From Lentzea sp. NBRC 105346 (GTDB lineage Bacteria; Actinomycetota; Actinomycetes; Mycobacteriales; Pseudonocardiaceae), in the NCBI RefSeq assembly GCF_030269605.1, contig NZ_BSTQ01000001.1, forward strand, positions 62,001 through 126,000: a stretch of DNA of 64,000 bases, read 5' to 3'. The notes beneath the pieces were generated by a model that did no database searches, was not told where the DNA came from, and worked only from the letters and a program-made list of their open reading frames with translations. Each line of letters starts with the position of its first letter. Positions within the stretch are counted from its first letter, which is position 1. Of the stretch, positions 1 to 8,830 are shown piece after piece. The position numbers and the translations under genes are program-made.

Positions 1-270
1 CAGGCGGGCGATGGCGTTGCTGGCTTCGGCGATCTTCTCGTCGGCCGCGTCGCCACCGTCGCTGATGGCCTGGCTCACGCAGTGCTTGAGGTGTTCGTCG
101 AGCAGGCCGAGCGAGACGGCCTGGAGTGCGCGCGTGGCGGCGGAGATCTGGGTGAGGACGTCGATGCAGTAGTCGTCGTTCTCGATCATCCGCTGCAGTC
201 CGCGGACCTGGCCTTCGATGCGGCGCAGCCGGCGCAGGTGGGCGTCCTTGTTCTCGGTGTAGCCGTGCAC
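1..270 (-). CDS. csoR: CsoR-type copper-sensing repressor (3' end outside window)
   Basis: Small all-helical DNA-binding repressor of the CsoR/DUF156 family, which releases DNA when it binds Cu(I). The translation shows the core RRLRRIEGQVRGLQRMI and the copper ligand set C35, H60 and C64 (DDYC; HLKHC), the Cys-His-Cys pattern of true CsoR rather than RcnR or CstR. The GTG start at 270 is chosen because AGGAG lies 6 bases upstream and the family N-terminus begins here. Ninety codons are visible without a stop, so only a few C-terminal residues are missing. It diverges from the membrane protein at 475 across two palindromes that probably are its own operators. Confidence 0.92.
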   Translation of the reverse strand, partial: MHGYTENKDAHLRRLRRIEGQVRGLQRMIENDDYCIDVLTQISAATRALQAVSLGLLDEHLKHCVSQAISDGGDAADEKIAEASNAIARL

Positions 271-347
271 TTCTCGCTCCTGTCGATCGGTCCGCCGCGC
301 GGCCGATCGCGACTGACCGGGGGAACGGCGGGCTCTTGTTGCATTTA

Positions 348-362
348 TACCCCAGGGGGGTA
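348..362. promoter_or_regulatory. CsoR operator 1
   Basis: Perfect inverted repeat TACCCC-AGG-GGGGTA between csoR and the divergent membrane gene. C/G-rich arms bounded by TA/AT are typical of CsoR operators. It lies about 78 bases from the csoR start. The assignment rests on motif shape and position. Confidence 0.7.
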
Positions 363-407
363 GGGGTTTACCAGTGGTCTGCCGCACAGTGCGGGGCTTG
401 TTTCGAC

Positions 408-424
408 ATACCCAGCCGGGGTAT
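408..424. promoter_or_regulatory. CsoR operator 2
   Basis: Second perfect inverted repeat, ATACCC-AGCCG-GGGTAT, in the same intergenic region, 50-67 bases before the start at 475. With the box at 348-362 it suggests separate CsoR control of the two divergent promoters. Confidence 0.7.
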
Positions 425-474
425 ACGTGGATACCCCTACGCCGTATCTGAGGATCGGCGGGAAGGAGGATCCC

Positions 475-1509
475 ATGTCAACGTCGGAGAAGGTGCAGGT
501 CGGTGGACGGCACCGCGATCTCGTCACCGGTGTTCTGGGGATCTGGCTCGTCGGCGCGGTACTCAGCGACGGGTGGGCGCATTTCAACGTGCCCGGCCTG
601 GAGAGCTTCTTCACGCCGTGGCACGGGGCGCTCTACGCCGGTCTCGCGGTGACGGCCGGCTGGATCGGGCTGATGGTGTGGCGGACCCGCGCCGCCGGAC
701 GCCCGGTTCTCGGCGACCTGCCGCGCGGCTACGCGGGAGGAGCGCTCGGGGTGCTGCTGTTCGGCGTGGGCGGTGTCGCCGACCTGCTCTGGCACGAGGT
801 CTTCGGCATCGAGGTCGCGGTCGACGCGCTGGTGAGTCCCAGCCATCTGCTGCTCGGGGCCGGTGGCCTGCTCATTCTCGGCAGCCCGATGCGTGCGCAA
901 GGAGTTCTCGGTTCGATTCGGCGGTGGACGCCCACCGCGGTGCTGTCGCTCGTGCTGTCCACGGCACTCGTCGCGTTCTTCATGCTCTACACCTCGCCGT
1001 TCCCGATGCCGGCGGCGGTCCAGTCGTTCGTGCCCACGCCGGAGGGCACGCCGGGCCACCTGGAGGCCGAGTTGCCGGTCGTCGCGGCGCTGTCCGGCTA
1101 CCTGGCGACGACGGTGCTGTTCGCCATGCCCCTGCTGCTGATGGTGCGCGGCCGGGCCGGCGTTCCCGCCGGGGCGACGGTGCTGGTCGGGACGATCGCC
1201 TGGTTGTCCGTGGGCGTCGTCGGCTTTCCGGCGACCGCGGTGGCCGGTGCCGTGGGTGCCACCGCCGGGGCGGTCATCGCGGACTTCGCCCGGTCACGAC
1301 TGTCCGGTCACCACGGGGAACGGTGGTTCCTGCCGGTCGTCGCGGGTGGCACGGCACTGCTCGTGTGGGCCGGTCAGCTCGCCGGGCTGGCGATCGCCGA
1401 CGCAGTGCGCTGGCCGGTGTCGCTGTGGTCCGGTGTCGTCGTGCTCGCCGGATTCGCCGGTGCGGCCGTCGGACTCCTCGCTAGCCGGACGGGCAGGTCA
1501 GCAGCATGA
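475..1509 (+). CDS. Polytopic membrane protein of the csoR locus
   Basis: 344-residue integral membrane protein of unknown function. It has about nine hydrophobic segments (for example VTGVLGIWLVGAVL, ALGVLLFGVGGVADLLW and a C-terminal GVVVLAGFAGAAVGLLA), with few charges apart from short loops. Early His residues (WAHF, PWHGAL, LWHEVFGIE) could bind metal, but no family motif is recognised. The ATG at 475 follows AAGGAGG at ideal spacing; an ATG 48 bases upstream lacks one and overlaps operator 2. Divergence from csoR suggests a copper-inducible role, which is inference. The last 29 bases overlap the convergent M56 gene. Confidence 0.75.
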   Translation: MSTSEKVQVGGRHRDLVTGVLGIWLVGAVLSDGWAHFNVPGLESFFTPWHGALYAGLAVTAGWIGLMVWRTRAAGRPVLGDLPRGYAGGALGVLLFGVGGVADLLWHEVFGIEVAVDALVSPSHLLLGAGGLLILGSPMRAQGVLGSIRRWTPTAVLSLVLSTALVAFFMLYTSPFPMPAAVQSFVPTPEGTPGHLEAELPVVAALSGYLATTVLFAMPLLLMVRGRAGVPAGATVLVGTIAWLSVGVVGFPATAVAGAVGATAGAVIADFARSRLSGHHGERWFLPVVAGGTALLVWAGQLAGLAIADAVRWPVSLWSGVVVLAGFAGAAVGLLASRTGRSAA

Positions 1510-2419
1510 CCGCGAACAACGCTCCGAACGCCGCGGTGCCGGGCAGGACCAGCGCCGTTGCTCCAGCCAGTCCGCAGGTCAACACCCTGCGTGCCGGGCC
1601 GGGCGCGTGAGGTCGCTTCCGCAGCTGGATCAGCCTGTGCTCGACCGCGTCTCCGCTCATCGCCAGCGCGGTGCCCGGAGCGCCGTGCGCGGAAACGCGG
1701 ACCAACGCTCCCGTCACGGCCTCCACACCGTGGGCGCGCGCGGCCGTCAGGTCCGCCGCCATCTCGACGAACTCCCGGATCGCCGCTGCCGCCCGCTTGA
1801 ACAGCGGCAGGAACGGCAGCGTGGCGGCCACGGCGTCGGCGATCGTGATCAGCTGGTGGTGCCGTCCGTCGAGGTGTGCGTGTTCGTGGGCGAGAACGGC
1901 GTCGACCTGCGCCGGGGTGAGGTGGCGGCGCAGTCCCTCGGTGGCGACCACGACTCCGGGTTTGCCCGCGAGGCTGAACGCGAACGGGTGGTCGTGCTCC
2001 AGCCACAACGTCGTGTGCGCACCGGCCTCGCGTCGTCCCGCGACACGAAGCACCGCCAGGTGTTCCTGGCGGGCCGCCGCCCGGCGCCGCGCACTGTGGA
2101 CACCGACGATGGCCAGGCGCACCAGCAGGCCCGTCAGCAGCGCGATGCCCACGAGACCGCTCATTGCCTCAATGCCCGGAGTGGTGCCGTGCTGCAGCGA
2201 CTGCCAGCAGTCGTGGACGGCGGTCAGCACGGCGAGCCCAAGTCCGTGATCGGGCAGGAGGAGCAGGAGCATCGCGACCGCGGAGGTGGCCATCACCGCG
2301 AGGACCGAGACGAGCCAGGCGACCAGTGCGACGACGGGGTCGGAGAGGCGCAGGAGGTAACGCGGCGCCAGTGCGCCGACCACGCCGCACCCGAGCAACA
2401 GGGCCAGCGCCACGGTCAC
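1481..2419 (-). CDS. M56-family (BlaR1/MecR1-like) membrane metalloprotease
   Basis: 312-residue membrane protease. N-terminal hydrophobic helices (ALALLLGCGVVGAL, ALVAWLVSVLAVM, AVAMLLLLL) precede a cytoplasmic zinc-protease domain with HEHAH at residues 178-182 (HExxH: two zinc ligands and the catalytic Glu). A last hydrophobic segment lies near the C-terminus. There is no penicillin-binding sensor domain, so it is the short actinobacterial form. It overlaps the upstream BlaI-type repressor by 4 bases (ATGA), as in other repressor/protease pairs where the protease inactivates the repressor. Location among copper genes suggests metal or envelope stress as the signal (inference). Confidence 0.88.
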   Translation of the reverse strand: MTVALALLLGCGVVGALAPRYLLRLSDPVVALVAWLVSVLAVMATSAVAMLLLLLPDHGLGLAVLTAVHDCWQSLQHGTTPGIEAMSGLVGIALLTGLLVRLAIVGVHSARRRAAARQEHLAVLRVAGRREAGAHTTLWLEHDHPFAFSLAGKPGVVVATEGLRRHLTPAQVDAVLAHEHAHLDGRHHQLITIADAVAATLPFLPLFKRAAAAIREFVEMAADLTAARAHGVEAVTGALVRVSAHGAPGTALAMSGDAVEHRLIQLRKRPHAPGPARRVLTCGLAGATALVLPGTAAFGALFAVMLLTCPSG

Positions 2420-2778
2420 TTCTTCGAGGCCTTCCTGCGCAGAGCCTTGCGCAGCAACTCCGACTCCTCCCGCGTGCCCGACTGCACGAAGTGCATCAGG
2501 GCGGCTTGCGGGTCACCGGAGGCGCTGAGCACCTCGCGCAGGGCGTTTGCCGCGGCCTCCGCGCGGCTGAGCGTCGGCTCGTAGAGGTAGGCCTTGCCGT
2601 CGAGCTCGCGGCTCACCCAGTTCTTGCGGTGCAGGTTGTCCAGCACCGTCATCACCGTCGTGTACGCCAGCGCCTTGCCCGTGTCCAGCCGTTCCAGCAC
2701 CTGCCGGACCCTGAGCGGCTCGCCGGCGTGCCAGAGCACGTCCATCACCGCGGCTTCCAGCTCGCCCAGTCCACGCAT
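2416..2778 (-). CDS. BlaI/MecI/CopY-family transcriptional repressor
   Basis: 120-residue winged-helix repressor. The N-terminus reads LGELEAAVMDVLWHAGEPLRVR, followed by a recognition region YTTVMTVLDNLHRKNWVSRELDGKAYLYEP, both hallmarks of the Penicillinase_R family. The C-terminal half is a dimerisation helix bundle ending in a basic tail. It has no C-terminal CxCx4-5CxC, so it is BlaI-like rather than a CopY copper sensor. Only 25 bases separate its ATG from the terminator of the upstream DUF305 gene, so its promoter must overlap that hairpin or depend on read-through. It is translationally coupled to the M56 protease. Confidence 0.9.
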   Translation of the reverse strand: MRGLGELEAAVMDVLWHAGEPLRVRQVLERLDTGKALAYTTVMTVLDNLHRKNWVSRELDGKAYLYEPTLSRAEAAANALREVLSASGDPQAALMHFVQSGTREESELLRKALRRKASKK

Positions 2779-2802
2779 GTGGCAAGGCTACGCGACCACC
2801 CG

Positions 2803-2840
2803 CGCCGGGCGAGCGGTGAAGCCTCACCGCTCGCCCGGCG
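2803..2840 (-). terminator. Strong hairpin terminator after the DUF305 gene
   Basis: Perfect 17-bp stem (arms 2803-2819 and 2824-2840) with an AGCC loop, starting 4 bases after the stop of the DUF305 gene. It has no T tract, as is usual in high-GC actinobacteria. Confidence 0.85.
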
Positions 2841-2844
2841 GAGA

Positions 2845-3441
2845 TCAGGACGACTTCAGCATTCCCTGCATCTCGGTGATCTCCTTCTGCTGGGCGTCCA
2901 CGATGTCCTGCGCCAGCTTCTTGGCGTCGGAGCTGCCACCCTTCTGCAGCTCGATCTTCGCCATCTCGACGGCGCCCTCGTGATGCTTGATCATCATCTC
3001 GAGCCACACCTTGTCGAACTCGGCGCCCTTGGCCTGCTGGAGCTTGGCCATCTCCTCGGCGCTCATCATGCCCGCCATACCGGGCATCGAGCTGTGGTCC
3101 ATACCGGGCATCGACGTGGGCGCACCCCACGCCTTGAGCCACTCGTTCATCTTCTGGATCTCGGGATCCTGCGCCCCCTCGATCCGCTTGGCGAGGTCGA
3201 GGACCTTCGCGTTCGTGCTGCGGCTCGGCACCAGCTTGGCCATGTCGAGCGCCTGCTGGTGGTGCGGCACCATGCCCTGCGCGAACGTGACATCGTCGGT
3301 GTTGTGGCCTGCGGCCTGGCCGGCGCTCGTGGCCGCCGGAGCGGTCGTCGTGCTGTGGTCCATGCCCGCCATGTCGTTGCCGCTACACGCGGTGAGCGCG
3401 ACCGCGGCGAACGCGACGATCCCGATGAGGGACTTCTTCAT
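2845..3441 (-). CDS. DUF305 lipoprotein, Met/His-rich
   Basis: 198-residue secreted lipoprotein. The signal peptide MKKSLIGIVAFAAVALTAC ends in a lipobox (LTAC, Cys19), followed by a Met/His-rich linker (NDMAGMDHSTTT). The DUF305 four-helix region carries the paired motifs MVPHHQQALDMAK and MIKHHEGAVEMAK, with further MPGMDHSSMPGMAGMM between them. DUF305 proteins commonly accompany copper-resistance genes, and the HH/M motifs suit metal binding, though the exact role is not established. It has its own terminator (2803-2840) and a start at 3441 after a purine-rich stretch. Confidence 0.88.
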   Translation of the reverse strand: MKKSLIGIVAFAAVALTACSGNDMAGMDHSTTTAPAATSAGQAAGHNTDDVTFAQGMVPHHQQALDMAKLVPSRSTNAKVLDLAKRIEGAQDPEIQKMNEWLKAWGAPTSMPGMDHSSMPGMAGMMSAEEMAKLQQAKGAEFDKVWLEMMIKHHEGAVEMAKIELQKGGSSDAKKLAQDIVDAQQKEITEMQGMLKSS

Positions 3442-3495
3442 GCTGAACTTTCCTTGTCTGTGTTGGGGAACTGTGATCGCCTGCGACCGGGTGGA

Positions 3496-3870
3496 TCACA
3501 ACCTCAACACGCACAAGGAACCGAGCAGGGCACGACCACCGATGGGCGGCGGACGGGCGGGAGCGCGCGGCCGGGAACTCGATGATCGCCATCGATCGGC
3601 GAGCGGCCGAGCGGAACGCAGCAGCAACCAGGTCAGCAGCAACGCCGAGGCGAAGGCACAGAGCACTGCGACGCACAGGTGCAGCATGTCGTGCGCCGGC
3701 GGCGGAGCGGGATCGTGTTCGGGCACATGCGGCTCATGTGCCGCGGCGACCATGCCGTGGCCGGGAGGCATGTCGCCGTTCATCGCGACGTGGTGCATCC
3801 CCACGACCCCGAGGAACAGCACGCACAGCAGCAGCCACTGGGTGACCGTGCGGCGCGTGCTGTTCGGCAT
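3496..3870 (-). CDS. DUF6153-like small His-rich membrane protein
   Basis: About 124 residues: an N-terminal hydrophobic segment (QWLLLCVLFLGVVG), a His/Met/Pro-rich extracytoplasmic stretch (MHHVAMNGDMPPGHGM, HEPHVPEHDPAPPPAH), a second membrane helix (LCVAVLCAFASALLLTWLLL) and a basic tail. The layout fits the DUF6153 family seen in actinobacterial copper loci. The ATG at 3870 is preferred because the hydrophobic segment starts shortly after it. An ATG at 3897 is also in frame but would place a CTAC/GTAG palindrome inside the gene. The function is unknown; the His/Met stretch suggests metal binding. Confidence 0.65.
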   Translation of the reverse strand: MPNSTRRTVTQWLLLCVLFLGVVGMHHVAMNGDMPPGHGMVAAAHEPHVPEHDPAPPPAHDMLHLCVAVLCAFASALLLTWLLLRSARPLADRWRSSSSRPRAPARPPPIGGRALLGSLCVLRL

Positions 3871-3874
3871 GCAA

Positions 3875-3890
3875 CTACCGTACCTAGTAG
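3875..3890. promoter_or_regulatory. Candidate BlaI-type operator (CTAC-N8-GTAG)
   Basis: Inverted repeat CTAC-CGTACCTA-GTAG immediately before the preferred start of the DUF6153-like gene. BlaI/MecI operators are short palindromes of ACTA/TAGT or TACA/TGTA type, and a BlaI-type repressor is encoded 1.1 kb away. Only one copy was noticed, so the link is tentative. Confidence 0.35.
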
Positions 3891-4110
3891 ATCCCATCAC
3901 CCCCTTCTACGGGTGCGGGACGTCGACCGGTTCAATTCCCTGGGTGACCGCGCCCGGCGCAGAACCGCCGTCGAACACATCGGCCCGGCCGGAGGGGACC
4001 TTGGCCCGGACCGGGCAGGACCTTCGGATTCCGGCGGTCCCGACGACATGCCCTGATGACGACCAGGGCGGGCGTCGATGCTCGAAGCAGGCCAAGGAAA
4101 TGAGGACGAG

Positions 4111-4320
4111 ATGAAGCGCCAACACTTCGGGCTGTACGCGATCGCCCTCGCGATCCTGATCGTCGGCCTCACGTTCGCCGGAGTTCCCCTTCAGACGATG
4201 TTGTTCAGCTTGCTCGTGCTGGCCTGCCCGCTGATGATGATCTTCATGATGGGTGGGCACGGTGATGGCGGCGGATCCGATGAACAGCACCGCGACCACC
4301 ACACGACCGGCCGGTCGTGA
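4111..4320 (+). CDS. Small membrane protein, DUF2933-like
   Basis: 69-residue protein: a short basic start (MKRQHFG), two adjacent hydrophobic helices (LYAIALAILIVGLTFAG; MLFSLLVLACPLMMIFMM) and a hydrophilic His/Asp tail (GGHGDGGGSDEQHRDHH). The pattern matches DUF2933-type proteins encoded beside heavy-metal transporters. The ATG at 4111 follows GAGGACGAG. It lies 7 bases before the ABC ATPase gene and is probably the first gene of the exporter/P-ATPase operon. The His-rich tail could buffer metal (inference). Confidence 0.7.
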   Translation: MKRQHFGLYAIALAILIVGLTFAGVPLQTMLFSLLVLACPLMMIFMMGGHGDGGGSDEQHRDHHTTGRS

Positions 4321-4327
4321 GGGCGCC

Positions 4328-4969
4328 ATGACCACCACCGAACTACCCGTGCGGACCGCCGTGCTGGATGCGTCCGGTATCGAGAAGAGCTACCGCCGTG
4401 GCCTGCGGAATCGGCAGAACGTCTTGCGGGGTGCGGATATCACGCTGCTGCCGGGTGAGGTCGTCGGGCTGGTCGGGGAGAACGGCTCGGGCAAGTCGAC
4501 GTTGATGAAGGTCCTCGTCGGTGCCCTGCGGCCGGACGCGGGCACGGTGTCGATCACGGGCAGACTCGGGTACTGCCCGCAGGAGCCGGTCTACTACGAG
4601 CGGCTCACGTGTGACGAGCACTTCGAGCTGTTCGGCCGGGCCTACCGCATGAGCCCGGAAGCCGAGCGGAGGGCGCGACGCGAGTTGTACGGGGCGCTGG
4701 GCTTCGAACGGTATGCCGGCACGCGTGCCGACCGGTTGTCCGGCGGCACGCTGGCCAAGCTGAACCTCGGACTGGCGTTGCTGGCCGACCCGGAGGTGCT
4801 GCTGCTCGACGAGCCGTACGCGGGGTTCGACTGGGACACCTACCTCAAGTTCTGGCTGCTGGTGGCCCAGCGTCGTGAACAGGGCCGCAGCGTGCTGATC
4901 ATCAGCCACTTCGTGGCCGACGAGGAACGCTTCGACCGCATCGTGCACCTGAAGGACGGCCGGACATGA
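4328..4969 (+). CDS. ABC transporter ATP-binding protein
   Basis: 213-residue ATPase subunit of an ABC-2 type exporter. Visible motifs are Walker A GENGSGKS (50-57), a Q-loop near GYCPQEP, the signature [11 protein letters not shown] (from 137), Walker B EVLLLDEP (about 156-163) and the switch His in IISHF. The ATG at 4328 is preferred over in-frame upstream ATGs because the family N-terminus ([14 protein letters not shown]) starts just after it and it leaves no overlap with the preceding gene. It overlaps its permease by ATGA. The substrate is unknown; the operon context suggests metal or envelope stress. Confidence 0.88.
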   Translation: MTTTELPVRTAVLDASGIEKSYRRGLRNRQNVLRGADITLLPGEVVGLVGENGSGKSTLMKVLVGALRPDAGTVSITGRLGYCPQEPVYYERLTCDEHFELFGRAYRMSPEAERRARRELYGALGFERYAGTRADRLSGGTLAKLNLGLALLADPEVLLLDEPYAGFDWDTYLKFWLLVAQRREQGRSVLIISHFVADEERFDRIVHLKDGRT

Positions 4970-6432
4970 CGACGCTGCTGTTCGCGCGCCGGTTCCTCGC
5001 CGACTACGCCCGCAACCCGGTCAACCCGCTGGTGCTCGTCCTGGTACCCGTTGTGTTCGTCGTGGTCGCGGCCGGATCGATGGCCGAGGCGGCGAAACTG
5101 CTCGGCGGCACCGGCCCGTCGGTGGAGACGGCGTCGGCGGGCTGGGCGGCCGGGTTCCTGGCCGGTATCGCGATGTACTTCCAGCTGAGGTCGGCACGTG
5201 CGGCGGACCGGAGGCTTGTGCTCGCGGGTCTGCCCGCGGCTCGGCTGGTCACGGCCCGTGCGGGGACCGGCCTCGTGCTCGCCGCGCTGGTGTCCGCCGC
5301 GGCGCTGGTCGCCCTGGTGTTGCGCACGGGTGTCGACGATGCCTGGCGGGTCACCGCGGGCACGCTGATGTTCGCGGGCATCTACCTGGCGATCGGGGCG
5401 GTGGTCGGCGTGGTGGTTGCCAACCCGGTCAACGGCACGGTCGTGATCCTCTTCATCTGGATCGTCGACGTGTTCTTCGGGCCCGCTCTCGGCTCGCCGG
5501 ACCGGCTCGCCACCCGCTGGCTGCCCACGCACTTCGTCACGCTGTGGATGGTCGATCTGCCGTCCCGGCACGGTGGCCGGCTCGGCGACCTCGGCTGGGC
5601 CCTGGTGTGGCTGGCCGGCGCGCTCGTGGCCGCGTGGCTCGTGCTCGTCGCCACCAGCCGTGTGGCGCACGGCCATCGGATGCGGGCGGGACAGTTCACC
5701 ACCGCGCTGCGCATGGGATTGCGCGACTACCGGCGCAACCCGGTGCTGTGGGCGTTGCTGGTGATCGTGCCGGTCGTGTTCATCTGGCTGTCGAAAGTCA
5801 TCACTCCGGACGAACCCACGGTGTTGTCCCTTGTGGACGATGGCCGCAAGTCCGCGTTCTCCTTCTGGCTGCCGGACGTGCACGCCGGCACCATGACCCC
5901 GATCGCGATCGCCTCGCTCGCCGCCCTCGCGGGCCTGTTCGTGGTGCTCGACGCCCGGTCGGGCGACCGGCGGCTCACCCTGGCCGGGTTCCGCACCGGA
6001 ACGCTGCTGTTGGCACGGCTGAGCGTGATCGGTTTCGCAGCGCTGCTGGTGACCGCGGCGTCCCTGGCCGTCACCGTCACCGTGTTCGACGCGCGGCAGT
6101 GGGGCGTCTACGCGGCGGGCAACGTGCTGCTCGCCGCCACCTACGCCCTGATCGGCGTGTGCATCGGGCCGGTCTTCGGCCGCCTGTCCGGTGTGCTCAT
6201 CGCGTTCCTCGTGCCGTTTCTGGATGTGGGCATCGCGCAAAGCCCGATGCTGCGCGCCGAACCGCCGGACTGGGCCCGGTTCCTGCCCGGTTACGGCGCC
6301 GACCGCGTGCTGCTGGACGGCGGGCTGACCGCTGGTTTCGACGAGACCGCGGCGTTGCTGCTCGGGCTCGGCTGGGTGCTCGTGCTCGGTGTGCTGGCGA
6401 CCTGGTTGTTCGGATTGAGGGAGCGGCGATGA
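4966..6432 (+). CDS. ABC-2 type exporter permease
   Basis: 488-residue membrane protein that appears to be a tandem of two similar halves. [33 protein letters not shown] at the N-terminus resembles [30 protein letters not shown] after residue about 240. Each half continues with about five more hydrophobic helices. Two ABC-2 permease domains in one chain would form a full transporter with the upstream ATPase. It overlaps the ATPase gene by ATGA at its 5' end and the P-type ATPase gene by ATGA at its 3' end, so all three are probably made together. Confidence 0.82.
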   Translation: MTTLLFARRFLADYARNPVNPLVLVLVPVVFVVVAAGSMAEAAKLLGGTGPSVETASAGWAAGFLAGIAMYFQLRSARAADRRLVLAGLPAARLVTARAGTGLVLAALVSAAALVALVLRTGVDDAWRVTAGTLMFAGIYLAIGAVVGVVVANPVNGTVVILFIWIVDVFFGPALGSPDRLATRWLPTHFVTLWMVDLPSRHGGRLGDLGWALVWLAGALVAAWLVLVATSRVAHGHRMRAGQFTTALRMGLRDYRRNPVLWALLVIVPVVFIWLSKVITPDEPTVLSLVDDGRKSAFSFWLPDVHAGTMTPIAIASLAALAGLFVVLDARSGDRRLTLAGFRTGTLLLARLSVIGFAALLVTAASLAVTVTVFDARQWGVYAAGNVLLAATYALIGVCIGPVFGRLSGVLIAFLVPFLDVGIAQSPMLRAEPPDWARFLPGYGADRVLLDGGLTAGFDETAALLLGLGWVLVLGVLATWLFGLRERR

Positions 6433-8687
6433 ACTCCGTGGTGCTGGACGTCAGCGGGCTGCACTACGCGACGGAACAGAACGTCGTCGACGCCAGGCTC
6501 GGCAGGCGACCCGGTGTGCACCACGTCGAGGTCAACGCGGCCGCGCAGACCGCGACCGTGCACTTCGATCCCGCCGTCACCTCCGTGGCGGACCTGCGCC
6601 AGTGGGTGATCGACTGCGGCTACCACTGCGCGGGTCAGTCCGTGCCGCACCACATCTGCGATCCCACCGCGGAACCCGGCGCGGAGCACTCGGCGCATGA
6701 GGCGATGGCGCACCACGGCCACGACCACGCGTCGATGGCCACCGACATGCGCAACCGGTTCCTGGTGGCGCTGTTGTTCTCGGTGCCGATCGTATTGTGG
6801 TCGCCGATCGGCACCGAGGTGTTCGGGCTGCACCTGCCCACGCCGTTCGGGATGCGGGCGGACGTGTGGTCGTTGCTGCTGAGCCTGCCGGTGGTCCTGT
6901 ACTCCTGCTGGATCTTCTTCGCCGGGGCGTGGCGTGCACTGCGGGCGCGGACGCTCGACATGATGGTGCTCGTCGCGGTCGCGATCGGCGCCGGCTGGCT
7001 GTACTCGGTGGTGATCACGCTGACCGGCGGGGGAGAGGTCTTCTACGAGGCCGCGACCGTGCTGGCCGCGTTCGTCCTCTTGGGACACTGGTTCGAGATG
7101 CGGGCGCGCGGTGGTGCCAACGACGCGATCCGCACGCTGCTCGACCTGGCTCCGCCCAAGGCGGTCGTGCTGCGCGACGGCGAACCCGTCGAGGTGCCCA
7201 CGGCCGAAGTGGTCGTCGGCGACCTGTTGCTGGTCCGTCCGGACGCGAAGATCGCGGTGGACGGCGTTGTCGAGGACGGCGAGTCCGAGGTCGACGAGTC
7301 GATGGTCACCGGCGAAAGCCTCCCGGTGCACAAGGCGCCCGGCTCCACCGTCGTCGGCGCCACGATCAACGCGAACGGCACTCTGCGTGTGCGGGCGACC
7401 AAGGTGGGCGCGGACACCGCGTTGGCGCAGATCGTCCAACTGGTGCAGGAGGCGCAGAACTCCAAGGCGCCTGGGCAACGCCTCGCCGACCGAGCCGCGT
7501 TCTGGCTGGTACTGGTCGCACTCGTCGGCGGGGGAGTGACACTCGCCGCATGGATGCTGTCCGGCGCCTCGTTCGCGACCGCGATGCTGTTCGCCATCAC
7601 GGTCGTCGTGATCACCTGTCCGGACGCTCTGGGCCTCGCCACCCCGACCGCGATCATGGTCGGCACCGGGCTCGGCGCGAAGCGCGGTGTGTTGTTCAAG
7701 AACGCCATGGCGCTCGAAACGTCCGCGCGCATCGAGGTCGTGGTGATGGACAAGACCGGCACGCTCACCAAGGGCGAGCCCGAGGTCACCGATGTGATCG
7801 CCGACAGGTTCGGGGAAACCGAGTTGCTGCGCTTGGTCGCCGCGGTCGAACGCGAGTCCGAGCACCCACTGGCCGAGGCGATCGTCCGTCGTGCGGGCGA
7901 CCTCGACGGCCTGCGGGCCGAGCGGTTCGAGAACGTGCCGGGCCACGGCGCGATCGCGCACGTGGGCGGGCGGCGGGTCGTGGTCGGCAACCGCCGGCTC
8001 CTGGAACGCGAAGGCATCGATCCCGGCGCGCTGGCGTCCCGCCGCGACGAGCTCGCCGCGACCGGCCGCACCGCGGTCCTGGCCGCCGTCGACGGCGTCG
8101 CGGCAGGCGTCATCGGTATCGCCGACGCGCCGAGGGAGACCTCCGTCGCCGCGGTCGAGGCGCTGCACGACCTCGGGATCGAAGTGGTGATGCTGACCGG
8201 CGACAACCAGGCGACCGCGGATCGCATCGCCGCCCGGCTGGGCATCGACACCGTGATCGCCGAGGTGCTGCCCGGCGACAAGGCGGCGAAGGTCGCGGAG
8301 CTGCAGTCCGGTGGCCGGCGCGTCGCCATGGTCGGCGACGGCGTCAACGACGCACCCGCGCTGGCGCAAGCCGACCTCGGCATCGCCATCGGAGCCGGGA
8401 CCGACGTGGCCATCGAGACCGCCGACGTCGTGCTGATGCGCTCCGACCCGCTCGACGTGCCGATCGCGTTGCGCATCGGCCGCGGCACGCTGCGCAAGAT
8501 GCGCCAGAACCTGGGCTGGGCGATCGGCTACAACACCATCGCGCTGCCCATCGCCGCCGGCGTGTTCCAGCCCGCCTTCGGGCTGATGCTCCGGCCGGAG
8601 ATCGCCGCCCTGTCGATGTCCGGCTCGAGCGTCATCGTCGCCGTCAACGCAGTGGCCCTCAAGCGACTGCGTCTGCCGACTCGTTGA
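6429..8687 (+). CDS. P1B-type heavy-metal ATPase with CPD motif and Cys-less HMA domain
   Basis: 752-residue metal-exporting ATPase, probably for copper given the csoR context. A ferredoxin-like HMA fold (residues 3-66; [20 protein letters not shown]) lacks the usual CxxC, and a His-rich linker (87-101, [10 protein letters not shown]) follows. The actuator has TGES (294-297). The core membrane metal site reads CPD (397-399) where CPC is usual for Cu(I) pumps. Phosphorylation motif DKTGT (441-445), SEHP with H479 and the hinge GDGVNDAP are intact. The ATG overlaps the permease stop (ATGA). The CPD triplet and degenerate HMA leave metal specificity open. Confidence 0.9.
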   Translation: MNSVVLDVSGLHYATEQNVVDARLGRRPGVHHVEVNAAAQTATVHFDPAVTSVADLRQWVIDCGYHCAGQSVPHHICDPTAEPGAEHSAHEAMAHHGHDHASMATDMRNRFLVALLFSVPIVLWSPIGTEVFGLHLPTPFGMRADVWSLLLSLPVVLYSCWIFFAGAWRALRARTLDMMVLVAVAIGAGWLYSVVITLTGGGEVFYEAATVLAAFVLLGHWFEMRARGGANDAIRTLLDLAPPKAVVLRDGEPVEVPTAEVVVGDLLLVRPDAKIAVDGVVEDGESEVDESMVTGESLPVHKAPGSTVVGATINANGTLRVRATKVGADTALAQIVQLVQEAQNSKAPGQRLADRAAFWLVLVALVGGGVTLAAWMLSGASFATAMLFAITVVVITCPDALGLATPTAIMVGTGLGAKRGVLFKNAMALETSARIEVVVMDKTGTLTKGEPEVTDVIADRFGETELLRLVAAVERESEHPLAEAIVRRAGDLDGLRAERFENVPGHGAIAHVGGRRVVVGNRRLLEREGIDPGALASRRDELAATGRTAVLAAVDGVAAGVIGIADAPRETSVAAVEALHDLGIEVVMLTGDNQATADRIAARLGIDTVIAEVLPGDKAAKVAELQSGGRRVAMVGDGVNDAPALAQADLGIAIGAGTDVAIETADVVLMRSDPLDVPIALRIGRGTLRKMRQNLGWAIGYNTIALPIAAGVFQPAFGLMLRPEIAALSMSGSSVIVAVNAVALKRLRLPTR

Positions 8688-8740
8688 CCGGTCAATTGCC
8701 CACGCACAAAAACTTCCTAAGCAAGATAGTAGGCCATTGG

Positions 8741-8757
8741 GGTGACGCGCGTCACAC
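8741..8757. promoter_or_regulatory. CRP/GlxR-like palindrome upstream of the LVIVD operon
   Basis: A perfect 14-bp palindrome (8742-8755) of the form GTGA-CGCGCG-TCAC, followed by AC, lies about 75 bases before the first LVIVD gene. It fits TGTGA-N6-TCACA except for the first base. A 17-base version with two transitions recurs at 32554-32570 before an Hsp20 gene. The binding protein is inferred only from the consensus. Confidence 0.45.
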
Positions 8758-8830
8758 TGTTGGGGCGCGACTCGATGACTCCTAGCGGGGGCGGCAACGG
8801 CGCTGTCCCTTCCGAAGGGAGTGGCCTGCT

